A stretch of 64,000 nucleotides of DNA from CBDBLK01 sp965243145 (GTDB lineage Bacteria > Bdellovibrionota > Bacteriovoracia > Bacteriovoracales > Bacteriovoracaceae). Below are positions 42,814 to 52,146 of the stretch, in pieces. Within the stretch, counting starts at the first letter, position 1; each line of letters begins with the position of its first letter. Both the position numbers and the translations under genes were made by a program. The notes below the pieces were generated by a model, which searched no databases, was not told where the DNA came from, and saw nothing but the letters and a program-made list of their open reading frames with translations. The stretch is taken from contig CBDEUB010000002.1 in assembly GCA_965243145.1 (NCBI GenBank), forward strand, positions 558,001 to 622,000, read 5' to 3'.

Positions 42814-43560
42814 ATGTACCTCCAACAAATCGAGTTGATCAAACAAGCAGTCGCCGGCAAGTGGGACGAAATCCGCCGCCGTCGCCCCCATCACCTTCAA
42901 GTCGAACACAAGGCCGATGGTTCGCCGGTCACTGAACTGGACACTTTTATCTGCCGCTTGGTGGGAGAAACTTTTGCCCACGCCCACCCCGAACTGCACT
43001 TTTTAAGCGAAGAGAAGGCCGCCCCTCTGCGGTTTCCGGCACTCATCTTAGACCCGGTGGACGGTACCCGCGAACTGGTGGTGGGCCTTCCCGAGTGGGC
43101 CATATCCCTGGCGGTCATGCACTCTCCGGAGCTTTCCCACCCGCAAAACTTTGCCTGGATTTATGCCCCTTCCAACGGGTTTGAACTGGCGGGAACTGGC
43201 CCCACTCCATGCAATCCCGCACCCACTGGCGACTCCCTGAAAGGCCTGGTTTCCCGCCGAGAATGGCCCTCTCTCAAATCCTGCGCCACCGCCGGCATCG
43301 AACTTAGGCCCTGCGGCAGCATTGCCTACAAGTTGGGCCTCCTCGCGGCCAATGAATGTGATTTTGTGTACTCTGCGCGGCCAAAAAATATTTGGGACAT
43401 TGCCGCCGGATGTCTGCTCACCCACTGGCGGGGGTTCGGGTTTTGGCAAGGGGCAAGGCCCTTGGAAAACTTGGAACAGCTCACTTGGCCCGGCCCCTTT
43501 TTGTGGGCCAAGGCCGAGCACCTTGAACATTTGGCCCAATTAACGCACAAAGACTTTTAA
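42814..43560 (+). CDS. Inositol-monophosphatase-family enzyme
   Basis: 248 residues. Metal-binding motifs are EEKA (about residue 67), DPVDGTREL (about 80-88) and the C-terminal WDIAAGCLL (about 194-202). Family members include inositol monophosphatase and the 3'-phosphoadenosine phosphatase CysQ, and the sequence does not decide between them by eye. It begins 7 nt after the DUF547 stop, so it may be in the same operon. Confidence 0.85.
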   Translation: MYLQQIELIKQAVAGKWDEIRRRRPHHLQVEHKADGSPVTELDTFICRLVGETFAHAHPELHFLSEEKAAPLRFPALILDPVDGTRELVVGLPEWAISLAVMHSPELSHPQNFAWIYAPSNGFELAGTGPTPCNPAPTGDSLKGLVSRREWPSLKSCATAGIELRPCGSIAYKLGLLAANECDFVYSARPKNIWDIAAGCLLTHWRGFGFWQGARPLENLEQLTWPGPFLWAKAEHLEHLAQLTHKDF

Positions 43561-43590
43561 AATGACTTCTTGCCAAGTTAGAAAAGGCCC

Positions 43591-44208
43591 ATGCAATTTG
43601 CCCCTTTCGCCCGTCTAAGTTTTTTTCTCCTGGGCCTCCTTGCCCCCTGGGGGGCCAGTTTGCCCCAGGCCCACGCCAAAAGTTTTGTCTCAGTGTGCGA
43701 TCGCACTGAACAGGTACGGGATGCCATCGTTTTCAAACTCAACTTGCGCTGTGAGAAAATCACCGGGGAAGACCTGGCCAGGATTGATCACCTCCACTTG
43801 GCCGATCGGAGAATAGAGCGTTTGCGTGTCAAGGATTTTTCCGGACTCACTGGCCTGAAAATACTCGACCTCAACCGCAATGCCTTGAAAAAACTTCCCG
43901 TGGGCCTGTGGTTGCCCCCTTCTCTACTGGCGCTTTATTTGCGCAAGAACTCGCTGAAAAACGGCATCCCTGGCCCCGTCATGCACCAACTTCCCCGCTT
44001 GAAAGCTCTCGACATTAGTGAAAATCAAATGCAGCACTTGCCCGACTTGAGCAAAAATGCCAAGTTGGAGGATTTTTATGCCCATAGCAACGCCTTTGAT
44101 CCCGAAGACAATTTTGTGCTCAATCCCCTCCTGCGGCGTTTTGAATTTGACGAGTCCTTTTTGTCCAAGGCCTGCAATTCTTCTGCACGGACAGTTTTAG
44201 ATTCTTAG
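43591..44208 (+). CDS. Secreted leucine-rich-repeat protein
   Basis: 205 residues. A signal peptide ends in AHA; residues about 45-175 contain leucine-rich repeats (LTGLKILDLNRNALKKLP, LLALYLRKNSLKN, LKALDISENQMQHLP). Such repeats usually bind protein ligands. It has no other recognised domain. It is convergent with the rplT gene, 16 nt away. Confidence 0.8.
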   Translation: MQFAPFARLSFFLLGLLAPWGASLPQAHAKSFVSVCDRTEQVRDAIVFKLNLRCEKITGEDLARIDHLHLADRRIERLRVKDFSGLTGLKILDLNRNALKKLPVGLWLPPSLLALYLRKNSLKNGIPGPVMHQLPRLKALDISENQMQHLPDLSKNAKLEDFYAHSNAFDPEDNFVLNPLLRRFEFDESFLSKACNSSARTVLDS

Positions 44209-44224
44209 AGGCCGTCTTAGGGCC

Positions 44225-44572
44225 TTACTCAGTAATGGCCTGGTGAATCGCCTTAAAGGCCTTGAAGTCCCGCGCGGCAATTTCGGCCAGCATTTTGCGG
44301 TTGAGAGAACTGCCGCTCTTCTTGAGATGGCCCATAAATTTGGAATAAGAACTGCCCAATAATTTGGCCCCGGCGGAAATGCGCAGAATCCACAAACTGC
44401 GCTGGTCGCGCTTGAGCAAACGCCTGCTAATAGTGCTGTAGTGCAAGGCCCGCACCACCGTCTCGGCGGCCAGTTTATACTTTTGGCGGCGGCTAAAGTG
44501 AAACCCCTTGGCCAATTTGCGGACGGCATTGCGCCTTCTCCGCGCCTTAAATCCCCTTCTCACTCGGGCCAT
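44225..44572 (-). CDS. rplT: Ribosomal protein L20
   Basis: 115 residues, the usual length. MARVRRGFKARRRRNAVRKLAKGF-type N-terminus and WILRISAG are typical of L20. It binds 23S rRNA early in large-subunit assembly and in many bacteria regulates its own operon. Third gene after infC and rpmI. Confidence 0.97.
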   Translation of the reverse strand: MARVRRGFKARRRRNAVRKLAKGFHFSRRQKYKLAAETVVRALHYSTISRRLLKRDQRSLWILRISAGAKLLGSSYSKFMGHLKKSGSSLNRKMLAEIAARDFKAFKAIHQAITE

Positions 44573-44600
44573 AATTTAAACTCCTCTCCCACAGTTTTCC

Positions 44601-44798
44601 TCAAGCGTAGGGCAAACACCGCCGCACCCGCGGGGCATCCACAGCGCAAACATAGTCGGTGCGCACGGCCCGCCGTTTGCGGCCAGGTTCTTTTTTCTCC
44701 AAAATGTGACGCAGATGCGCCCGTTTCCGTTTGAAGCGGCCGCTGGCGGTTGCCTTAAATCGTTTGGCCACTGCCCGTCTGGTCTTCATCTTTGGCAT
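44601..44798 (-). CDS. rpmI: Ribosomal protein L35
   Basis: 65 residues. MPKMKTRRAVAKRFKATASG and RKRAHLRHILEKK are characteristic of L35. It lies between infC and rplT, the conserved order. Confidence 0.97.
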   Translation of the reverse strand: MPKMKTRRAVAKRFKATASGRFKRKRAHLRHILEKKEPGRKRRAVRTDYVCAVDAPRVRRCLPYA

Positions 44799-44861
44799 TT
44801 TCCGTTCCCCTTATCCCGCCGGGAAGTCTGCCCGACTTGGGATTTCTCTGTCAAGTCCCGT

Positions 44862-45512
44862 CTATTTGCCCATCAGGGCCTTGAGTCCCGCCGCCATCGG
44901 CCCCTCCTTATCCTCCTCTCTGGAGGTGCTCTTTTCCCTCTCCTTCATGGTCTTCTGAATGGCCTTTTTATCCGGGGCCAAAACGGTGATGATCCGGTTG
45001 CCCATCATTTTGAGTTCACTCTCCACAATGGCACCTATCTTCTCCACCATGCCGACGATATGTTTAAACTTCTCCATTCCCGCATCCCGGTGGGCCATTT
45101 CCCGGCCGCGGAACTGCATCACCAACTTGACCTTATCCCCGTGGATAAGGAATCCCTCAATGCGCTTAATTTTAGTCTCCAAATCGTGGGCCTCAATATT
45201 GGGGCGGAACTGAACTTCCTTGAGTTGAGTCACCACCTGCTTGCGCTTGGCCTCGTTGGCCTTTTTTTGCTGGTTGTACTTAAACTTCCCGTAGTCGATA
45301 ATTTTGACCACCGGAGGTTTTGACTTGGGGGAAATTTCCACCAAATCGAGTCCCTCTTCCCCGGCAATGCGCCTGGCCTCTTCCAATGAAACCACTCCGT
45401 AGGCCTGGCCATTACCTCCAATTAAACGGCACTCGGGAACCTGGATAAAATTGTTGATCCTTGGGCCTAGCTCTCGCTTGGGCCTGCCTCTATGCTTTCT
45501 CTTGCCCTTAAT
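44862..45512 (-). CDS. infC: Translation initiation factor IF-3
   Basis: 216 residues. N-terminal RINNFIQVPECRLI, linker rich in Lys, and C-terminal KVKLVMQFRGREMAHRDAG match IF-3. The protein prevents premature subunit joining and checks start codons. I place the start at ATT (45512-45510): the GGAGG at 45519-45523 is 6 nt from ATT but only 3 nt from the preceding GTG (45515), and infC conventionally starts at AUU for self-regulation. If GTG is used the gene begins at 45515. Confidence 0.93.
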   Translation of the reverse strand: MKGKRKHRGRPKRELGPRINNFIQVPECRLIGGNGQAYGVVSLEEARRIAGEEGLDLVEISPKSKPPVVKIIDYGKFKYNQQKKANEAKRKQVVTQLKEVQFRPNIEAHDLETKIKRIEGFLIHGDKVKLVMQFRGREMAHRDAGMEKFKHIVGMVEKIGAIVESELKMMGNRIITVLAPDKKAIQKTMKEREKSTSREEDKEGPMAAGLKALMGK

Positions 45513-45527
45513 CACTAACCTCCACGC

Positions 45528-45651
45528 AACTGCTCACACTTCAGACCATCTTGTGAGTCAGCTTCACCATCGCTCCCTGCGGCGTGCGTTTCAGCACGCC
45601 TCGGTCACTCTGTCTCGCTTCCCCCCAATCTGGCCCAAATTGTGAGCAGTT
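45528..45651 (-). promoter_or_regulatory. Structured leader of infC operon
   Basis: AACTGCTCACA (45528-45538) pairs perfectly with TGTGAGCAGTT (45641-45651), enclosing a hairpin GGCGTGC/GCACGCC (45581-45600). The outer stem ends 4 nt from the infC ribosome site. Autoregulatory binding by L20 or IF-3 is plausible but inferred. Confidence 0.65.
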
Positions 45652-45705
45652 ACCTTGCTTTTACCAAAGTTTTTCATTCATTAATCGCCCACTCTATCCA
45701 AATCT

Positions 45706-46191
45706 TTAGTGAGATGCAAATTTAAAATGTTGGATTTCAAAAACCCCATCCCCGTCCACCCCCAAACGCCATTCAGACGCGGCCTCCCATGGAAGTTTTT
45801 GGCGCTGTTGGGCCTCCAAGACGCCCCATTCATCCCAACCGAGGGGCATCCCCTCCAGCGCAGGGGAAGAGTGGGATTCCCGCACCCCTTCGTCCCACAA
45901 GCAGGGGCCTTCCACCTCTTCTTTATACACGGCATTTAAATTTTCTAAGGGCCGAGCACGGGCCACACCGACCACTCGGCGCATCAGGGCCGCCCATGGG
46001 CCTTTCAATCCAGGGCCGCCAAACTGAATCCAGCGCACCCCGTCCGCCCAGGCCAAATGGGGCCAATTTTCCAAGTGGCCCTCGAAAGCGCAAAATTCTG
46101 CCAAGGGAAAGTGGGCCAGGGAACCGTCCCAGTTCAATACCAACCAGCGGGCATTGGCAAAATGTTTCGCCAAACGGGATGCCGCCCTCAA
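45706..46191 (-). CDS. Hypothetical protein downstream of plsB
   Basis: 161 residues, starting at a TTG that overlaps the plsB stop. Trp-rich (LENWPHLAWADGVRWIQFGGPG; DEWGVLEAQ). No family recognised. The start overlap suggests co-translation with plsB. There is no clear ribosome site, so the exact start is uncertain. Confidence 0.5.
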   Translation of the reverse strand: MRAASRLAKHFANARWLVLNWDGSLAHFPLAEFCAFEGHLENWPHLAWADGVRWIQFGGPGLKGPWAALMRRVVGVARARPLENLNAVYKEEVEGPCLWDEGVRESHSSPALEGMPLGWDEWGVLEAQQRQKLPWEAASEWRLGVDGDGVFEIQHFKFASH

Positions 46192-47981
46192 GACGGGGGC
46201 ACTCGAATATTGAGGGTCAGTTGTTCGATCAAATTCTTTTCATACCCTTCGGTGAGTTGGCGGAGTTTGGCCAACCCCTCCACTTTCAACTCCCCCCCCT
46301 GATTTTTCACCAACCCCCGGTGGGTAAAATATTTGAGGCCAGACTTGGCCAGGGGAATGGAATAACTTTCGCTGTAGCGGATAATGCGGCCCAATTGCAA
46401 CTCCTGATAAAAAATATCCCTAAATCCCTTGAGGTAGGCCTCCAATTTAAATCCTTCGGGGGACTCGTTCCCCAGCGACTGGAGCGACAGGCCGGCGATA
46501 TAATAGGCCTCGTCCACGGGGGAGAGAACCCGGCCAAATATGCCTAAGCGAGAGATGATGGCATAGAGTTGGCGGTGGGACAAGTTGGCCATTTCCTCCA
46601 AAGTGGAAATGCGCTCGCCGATGGCATCCCCCACCACCTGCAAAATCTGGTGGAAAAATTGTTTCACCGTGGGCAGATAAAACTCGTGTTTGAGTTGATG
46701 CCGGCGCTGTAAAAAAAGTTGCCTCAAGTCCTCCACCGTGCGCACCCGCCCAGAAAACAGGTTGATCCAAACGAAGCTAATGGTGGCCGGAACCAAGAAG
46801 TGGTGCAGAATAATATTTTTGCAGTAGAGGACTTCCCGCCTGCGGCCCTCGCGAATGGCGTAGTACAAGCGCCCCTGGTGGTGGCGGCCGATGACATCCA
46901 CCCACTTGTTGCCCACCAAAATGTCCATCGCCCGCTCCAGGGCGCTCTCGATTTGGCCACTTCCCAGAGAGTCGGCACAGGCGACGCCAAACTTCTGGCA
47001 GTACAGGGCGATGGCCTTAGATTTGCCCAAAATATCCTGCCACGGCATGGCCCCGGCGGGTTCGTCCAACAAAACTAGCGACAAGAGCGAAGTGGGGGTC
47101 ACCAACATATTTTTGCCGACTTCGCGAAAACACTGGAAGGCCAAATGATGGATTTTATTTTTGGCCGAGTGGTGATCTTCGGCCTCTTCTAAAGGTTCGG
47201 CCAAGACGGGATTTCCAAAGCGAATGTGGATGTGGCCAAATTGGCGGGCAAAAAGTTTCAACAGGCGCGGGAAATAAGTGATCGACTCGCGCCGCTTTTT
47301 GGCCCCCTTGAGTTCCTTGACCAGCGCTCCCGTCTCGGGGGCGTAGTCGTGAACGATGGAAACCGGAACAAAGAGCAACGGTTTGCCCGACTCCCTGTAG
47401 AGTTGTTGGTGGGCATCCATCAACATACCGTAGAGGCCATAGCGCGGGGGCAACAGTTTACCAGTGCGCGAACGGCCACCCTCAAAGAAAAATTCGATCA
47501 CGCAATCGTTTTTGAGCAAGTGGTACAAATAGGCCTCGAGAGTCAACTTATAAGTGATGTCGCTGGCAAAACTGCGGCGGATGAAAAAACACCCCGACTT
47601 GCGGAACAAGTCCCCGATGAGGAACAAGTCCAGATTTTTCCCCCCCGCCACGAACAACGGCCGCTTATAATTTTCAAAAAAAATGTGGTTGATCGCCAAA
47701 TAGTCGGCGTGGGACTGGTGGTTGGGCACCAAAATGATGTGATGGCCTTTGCTCAGTTCGGGAATGTCCACTGTGCCCGGATTAAAGTCGATGCCATCGT
47801 AGAGTTTGGGGAAGGCCGCGCCCAAAAATTTGGAGAGGGATTTTAAGTGGGGCAGGGAGAGTTGGGCCTGGATTTCCTTCAAGTATTGGAGCGCCTTCTG
47901 CCCCTCTTCCCGGCGGGACTGGATGCGACTTTTCAGTTTGGGGTAATTGAGGACGACGGCATCGGCGCTTTGCTTGGCCAT
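46188..47981 (-). CDS. plsB: Glycerol-3-phosphate acyltransferase
   Basis: 597 residues. Acyltransferase motifs are visible: NHQSHADYLA (HxxxxD), a FFIRRSF substrate-binding motif and FFEGGRSRTGKLLPPRYG. PlsB acylates glycerol-3-phosphate, the first step in membrane phospholipid synthesis, at the inner membrane. It is shorter than the E. coli enzyme (about 800 residues). It starts directly after the IMPDH/GMPR stop, so both are in one operon. Confidence 0.92.
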   Translation of the reverse strand: MAKQSADAVVLNYPKLKSRIQSRREEGQKALQYLKEIQAQLSLPHLKSLSKFLGAAFPKLYDGIDFNPGTVDIPELSKGHHIILVPNHQSHADYLAINHIFFENYKRPLFVAGGKNLDLFLIGDLFRKSGCFFIRRSFASDITYKLTLEAYLYHLLKNDCVIEFFFEGGRSRTGKLLPPRYGLYGMLMDAHQQLYRESGKPLLFVPVSIVHDYAPETGALVKELKGAKKRRESITYFPRLLKLFARQFGHIHIRFGNPVLAEPLEEAEDHHSAKNKIHHLAFQCFREVGKNMLVTPTSLLSLVLLDEPAGAMPWQDILGKSKAIALYCQKFGVACADSLGSGQIESALERAMDILVGNKWVDVIGRHHQGRLYYAIREGRRREVLYCKNIILHHFLVPATISFVWINLFSGRVRTVEDLRQLFLQRRHQLKHEFYLPTVKQFFHQILQVVGDAIGERISTLEEMANLSHRQLYAIISRLGIFGRVLSPVDEAYYIAGLSLQSLGNESPEGFKLEAYLKGFRDIFYQELQLGRIIRYSESYSIPLAKSGLKYFTHRGLVKNQGGELKVEGLAKLRQLTEGYEKNLIEQLTLNIRVPPS

Positions 47982-49061
47982 CTATGGCCCACTCGACAAG
48001 GAGGACAGGCCGTGGGGGAGGGATTCGTACCGGCCAGAAGCAGAGATTTCCATAAAGCGGGCGGCGGCCAGCATATCGCCGATTTTGTCCACTCCCAAAT
48101 AACTCATCCCCGAGCGCAGGCCCCCGGCCAAATCGCTGATAATGTGGCGAACAGGCCCGCGGTGGGGAACCATGGTGGCCTCCCCCTCGGCGGCCATACC
48201 CTCCAACATTTCCCCGCGCCAGGAAACTTGCGCCGACTTGGAGGCCATACCGCGATACAATTTGCGGCCGTTGAGAATTTCCCCAGGAGTTTCCGAAGTG
48301 CCCGACAAGGCCCCGCCCAGCATGGCGGTTTTGGCCCCGGCACACAGGGCCTTGACCACATCGCCGCTGCTGCGCAATCCCCCGTCGGCGATCACCGGCA
48401 CAGAGTCGGCCGCGGCCTCCCCGGCACACAGGGCGATGGCGGTGAGTTGGGCCACCCCGTGCCCCGTAATTGTCCTGGTAGTGCACATGGAACCTGGCCC
48501 AATCCCGCACTTAATGGCGTCCGCCCCGGCGTCGATGAGCCGGCGGGTTCCCTCTGCGGTGGCCACATTGCCGGCGATCACATCCACCTGGGGATGGTGC
48601 TTTTTCACGAACTCCAACATTTCCAACATCATCACCGAATCCCCGTGGGCAATGTCGAGGGCCAAAATATCGACACCGGCATCGGCCAGAACACGGGCGC
48701 GCCGGCGGCCCTCTTCTTTGACCCCCACCGAGGCGATCACCGGGGTGGCCAGTTTTTCCTCCCCATGGTGCTCTTTGATGCGGCGGATGCGTTCGGCCTG
48801 CTGCTCGGGAGGCATAAAGCGGTGAAGCACTCCACCGCCGCCCAATTCCGCCATAGCACAGGCCATTTCCCAATCGGTAATGGTGTCCATGTTGGCGGAG
48901 AGCAGGGGCAAGTCCAGCGTCCAGCGGCGGGTGAGTTGGGAAGTCAAGCTGGGCCTGCGGCGGGAAGTAATGCGGCCGTGCTGGGGAACCAATAAAACAT
49001 CGTCAAAGGTTAGGCCTCGGCCGCGCTGTAAAATGTCTTCCGCTTTAAAAATGAGTTGCAA
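47982..49061 (-). CDS. IMP dehydrogenase/GMP reductase family, no CBS domains
   Basis: 359 residues. FDDVLLVPQHGR, SANMDTITDWEMA, and the catalytic loop GPGSMCTTR are family hallmarks, as is GGLRSGMSYLG near the C-terminus. The CBS domain pair between strands of classical GuaB is missing, as in GMP reductases and some IMP dehydrogenases. Which reaction it performs (IMP to XMP or GMP to IMP) is not decided. The start is a TTG. It precedes plsB directly. Confidence 0.9.
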   Translation of the reverse strand: MQLIFKAEDILQRGRGLTFDDVLLVPQHGRITSRRRPSLTSQLTRRWTLDLPLLSANMDTITDWEMACAMAELGGGGVLHRFMPPEQQAERIRRIKEHHGEEKLATPVIASVGVKEEGRRRARVLADAGVDILALDIAHGDSVMMLEMLEFVKKHHPQVDVIAGNVATAEGTRRLIDAGADAIKCGIGPGSMCTTRTITGHGVAQLTAIALCAGEAAADSVPVIADGGLRSSGDVVKALCAGAKTAMLGGALSGTSETPGEILNGRKLYRGMASKSAQVSWRGEMLEGMAAEGEATMVPHRGPVRHIISDLAGGLRSGMSYLGVDKIGDMLAAARFMEISASGRYESLPHGLSSLSSGP

Positions 49062-49097
49062 GGGGTGTCTTTCCTCTCCTGGCCTAGATGATGGGCG

Positions 49098-49916
49098 CTA
49101 CGGGGTTACGGGTGTTCTCACCAGGCGAAGGCCGACATTGCGGAACTCGACATCTCTGTGGCCAAAACCGAAACTAACAGAGTACAAACTCATCGCGTTG
49201 TCACTCCAAGCGCCACCACGAGCAACGCGGTAGTATTTAGAGTCAGAAGGATCAACTTCAACCACAGGGGTTCTTCCTTTCAACAGCCTTGCATCATAAG
49301 TCTCTGAAGTCCATTCCCATACATTTCCATGCATATCGTGCAAACCCCAAGAATTTGCTTTTTTCAGTTTCACCACATGGGTTTGCTTGTCCGAGTTTTC
49401 CCAATACCAACCGTAGTCACTCAACTCTGAAGCATCTCCTCCAAAAGAATAAATAGTGACACTTCCTGCTCTCGCAGCATATTCCCACTCCTCTTCGGTG
49501 GGCAGACGGTAAATATACCCGTCATTTTTTTTATTAAGTATGGCAATAAAGTCTTGCACCCTGTCCCATGAGACATGCTCCACCGGATGATTGGGGCAAA
49601 GTTTTATTTCCTCTTCTATTCGGTACTCTCCTCTACAGTATTTTTCCTCTTTAAAAAGAGAAGGATTGTCTTTCATCACTCTAAACCACTGAAGTTGGGT
49701 TACCTCCGTGATTTGCATTTCAAAATCTTGATTCAACTGCACTTCAATCTGGTCTTTCTCATCTCCAACATAGGGTTCATCTTCTGCATTTCCCATTGTA
49801 AACTTTCCTGCGGAAATAGAGACAAACTCCATCTCCACATCATTGGCAAAAGTCATTGGAGCGGAAAACACCACCAGTGCGAGAATCATCTGCTTAAAAA
49901 CCTTTGCAAAATTCAT
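49098..49916 (-). CDS. Secreted sulfatase-modifying-factor (SUMF1/FGE) family protein
   Basis: 272 residues from the ATG at 49916 after GGGAG. A signal peptide (ILALVVFSAPMTFA) is followed by the FGE-sulfatase fold: SISAGKFTMGNA, RLPTEEEWEYAARAG, MHGNVWEW and RGGAW. Members include formylglycine-generating enzymes and many binding paralogues. The catalytic Cys pair of true FGE is not evident, so enzymatic activity is doubtful. Confidence 0.85.
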   Translation of the reverse strand: MNFAKVFKQMILALVVFSAPMTFANDVEMEFVSISAGKFTMGNAEDEPYVGDEKDQIEVQLNQDFEMQITEVTQLQWFRVMKDNPSLFKEEKYCRGEYRIEEEIKLCPNHPVEHVSWDRVQDFIAILNKKNDGYIYRLPTEEEWEYAARAGSVTIYSFGGDASELSDYGWYWENSDKQTHVVKLKKANSWGLHDMHGNVWEWTSETYDARLLKGRTPVVEVDPSDSKYYRVARGGAWSDNAMSLYSVSFGFGHRDVEFRNVGLRLVRTPVTP

Positions 49917-50059
49917 CGAAAATCTCCCTTTTTTTGGGGGCCATTTTGCCCCGCGTTTACGATGCCCCAAAATACATCCAAATGCTATCCGAGTCAAGTA
50001 TCCCCTTCAATGGTTTTTCAATGTTGACAGGGATGGGCCATCTTTGTACAAAAGGCATT

Positions 50060-50821
50060 ATGACTAAGAAAACCACCGAACAACTCTCCAACGAAATGCG
50101 CCAAGTCCAACAGGCGATCAAGGATTTGGCCACCACAATGGAGAAAGACCGTATTCAACAGACAAAAGACCGTATTCAACAGGCAAAAGAACGGGAAAGA
50201 GAGCGCCAGAAAGCTGCAAAAGAACGCCAAAAACGAGAAAGGGCCTGGGAAAAAGAACGCCAAAAAGCTGAAAAAGAATTTCAAAAAGCTAAAAAAGAGC
50301 GCCTAGAGCGAGAAAAAGTCTGGGAGAGGGAACGCCAGGAGGCCAAAAAAGAACGCCAAAAAGAGGCCAGGGAAAATAAAAAACGCATCAATCGTTTGGA
50401 AGAACTTTTTGTCGGCCAGTGGGGCAAGCTCATGGAGAGCTTGGTCAAGGGCGACCTCGTTCGCCTTCTCCAGGAGAGAGGCATTGAAATCGACGGCATG
50501 GCCCAAGAGACGGAAAAAAACTATCAGGGCCAACCTTACGAATACGATATTATCGCCACCAATGGCAAAGAATTGGTGGCCGTCGAAGTGAAGACCACTT
50601 TGCGAGTTAAGGATGTGGATCATTTTATTAAAAAGTTAGAGGCCTTTAAAAAAGTCTTCCCCGAGTACCGGGATAAAAAAATCTACGGTGCCATGGCCTA
50701 CCTCAAGGCCAACGAAAGCGCTGCCAAGTACGCCATGAAAAAAAAGTTGTTCGTCATCCGCGCCACCGGCAGCAGCGCCAGCATTATCAATCCCGAAAAT
50801 TTTAGGCCAGCGGCCTTTTAA
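50060..50821 (+). CDS. Coiled-coil protein with PD-(D/E)XK nuclease-like domain
   Basis: 253 residues from the ATG at 50060. Residues about 30-120 are a Lys/Arg/Glu/Gln-rich coiled coil with a duplicated DRIQQ(T/A)K heptad. The C-terminal half has EYDIIATNGKELVAVEVKTT, the D...ExK nuclease core, and resembles DUF3782-type proteins of cyanobacteria and others. Function is unknown; DNA binding or cleavage is plausible. It is divergent from the SUMF1-like gene. Confidence 0.7.
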   Translation: MTKKTTEQLSNEMRQVQQAIKDLATTMEKDRIQQTKDRIQQAKERERERQKAAKERQKRERAWEKERQKAEKEFQKAKKERLEREKVWERERQEAKKERQKEARENKKRINRLEELFVGQWGKLMESLVKGDLVRLLQERGIEIDGMAQETEKNYQGQPYEYDIIATNGKELVAVEVKTTLRVKDVDHFIKKLEAFKKVFPEYRDKKIYGAMAYLKANESAAKYAMKKKLFVIRATGSSASIINPENFRPAAF

Positions 50822-50859
50822 GGCCGAAATTCACGATCTCAAGAGTTGGCCATTTCCAC

Positions 50860-51072
50860 CTACCCCGAAGTCAAACGGGCAAAGTAGATGGGGATGACAA
50901 TGTAGAGGATGGTGTCGCGGATGAGATAAAATAAAAAAAAGTACAAAAAGGCCTTGGGGCCGAGTTGCCACAGGCGTTCGATCCCCAACACTTGCAGCTT
51001 TTTGCTCATGGCGATCATAAAGCGGTTCTTGCCATAATGCCGCAAAAAAAATCTCACCGATTCCCGATTCAT
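50860..51072 (-). CDS. Small membrane protein
   Basis: 70 residues with one hydrophobic segment (about 41-63, FLYFFLFYLIRDTILYIVIP) after a basic N-terminus. The sequence looks like a genuine protein, but no family is recognised. It lies in the divergent gap between the nuclease-like gene and hemA. Confidence 0.45.
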   Translation of the reverse strand: MNRESVRFFLRHYGKNRFMIAMSKKLQVLGIERLWQLGPKAFLYFFLFYLIRDTILYIVIPIYFARLTSG

Positions 51073-51180
51073 GCGCCCAACTTAACACATTTCCAATTCC
51101 TTGAAAACGGCAAAAAAATTTGGCCTTTGAGACAAATCCATGACAATTCCACTGCCTGCGCCTGTTAAAATTTTGCCATT

Positions 51181-52146
51181 GTGAAGCGGGAACTCGCCAT
51201 TTTCAATATTCCTCTCACCGGCAGCACCGCCGAAAAATCCCAGCTAGAATGCCTGGAGGCCCATGTCCGCGCCCACAGTTCAGAAATCTTTGCCCTCAAA
51301 ACTTGCCAACGCCTGTTACTTTTGGGATTCGCTCCAACTTTAAGGCCTTTGAACGGGGCCAAGGCCTCGGCCGAATATTGGGATGGCGTCAATGCTTACC
51401 GCACTCTGCTAGAAATGATCTGCGGATTGCACTCCCACATTTTGGGGGAAAATGAAATCGTCCACCAATTTAAAACCGCCTACCGGCAGTGGCGGGCCAA
51501 CTGCCACCACTGCGAACTGCTCAAAGTCCTGGAAAAGCTGTTTAAGGATGCCAAACAAATCCGCCGCCAATACCTGCTCTCCATCGGCCGCCCCACCTAC
51601 GCCGGCATCGTCCGCAAAATGATCCTCCACCGCTTTGAAAGTGGCCCTTTGGCCATTGTTGGATCGGGTGCACTGGCCGAAGGCCTGGCCAAAATCGTTC
51701 CCCAGCGCTACCGCACCCACCTCTTCGCCCGCAATACCGAACGCGTCGAACAACTGTGCTCCCTTCACGGGTTGGAGGCCATCAACTGGCCAAACTGGGA
51801 CGCCCTGGCGGCCTTTCCCCTGGTAGTCAACACTGTTGGCCTGAATCACACCCTCTTTGAAGATGCCTTTTTTGAGCGCTGGAGCGGGCAACACCGGCAC
51901 AAGTTGATGATCTGCCTGGGGGAACCTTCACCCATTCCGCCCCGTTGGGATCAGGGCCACCAGGTCTTGAGATTGAGCGATGTTTTTCTGGCGGGGAAAA
52001 CCCAGACCCGCGCCACTTTGCAAAAGGTGGATCGGGCCAAGGCCGCCATTGCCGACTTGGCCCATGAACGCTATCCGCTCTATGTCCACCGCTTTTTTCC
52101 CCCTGGCCTCCCTTTGGAATCATCCACCGCAAAAATCGCCCCGTGA
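51181..52146 (+). CDS. hemA: Glutamyl-tRNA reductase, short form
   Basis: 321 residues, GTG start. The catalytic Cys42 lies in LKTCQR (TCNR in others), and CGLHSHILGENEIVHQ matches the conserved motif that follows. VGSGALAEGLAK is the NADPH-binding loop. The C-terminal helical dimerisation domain is largely missing compared with the usual 420 residues. It makes glutamate semialdehyde for haem synthesis. It overlaps hemC by 4 nt. Confidence 0.85.
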   Translation: MKRELAIFNIPLTGSTAEKSQLECLEAHVRAHSSEIFALKTCQRLLLLGFAPTLRPLNGAKASAEYWDGVNAYRTLLEMICGLHSHILGENEIVHQFKTAYRQWRANCHHCELLKVLEKLFKDAKQIRRQYLLSIGRPTYAGIVRKMILHRFESGPLAIVGSGALAEGLAKIVPQRYRTHLFARNTERVEQLCSLHGLEAINWPNWDALAAFPLVVNTVGLNHTLFEDAFFERWSGQHRHKLMICLGEPSPIPPRWDQGHQVLRLSDVFLAGKTQTRATLQKVDRAKAAIADLAHERYPLYVHRFFPPGLPLESSTAKIAP

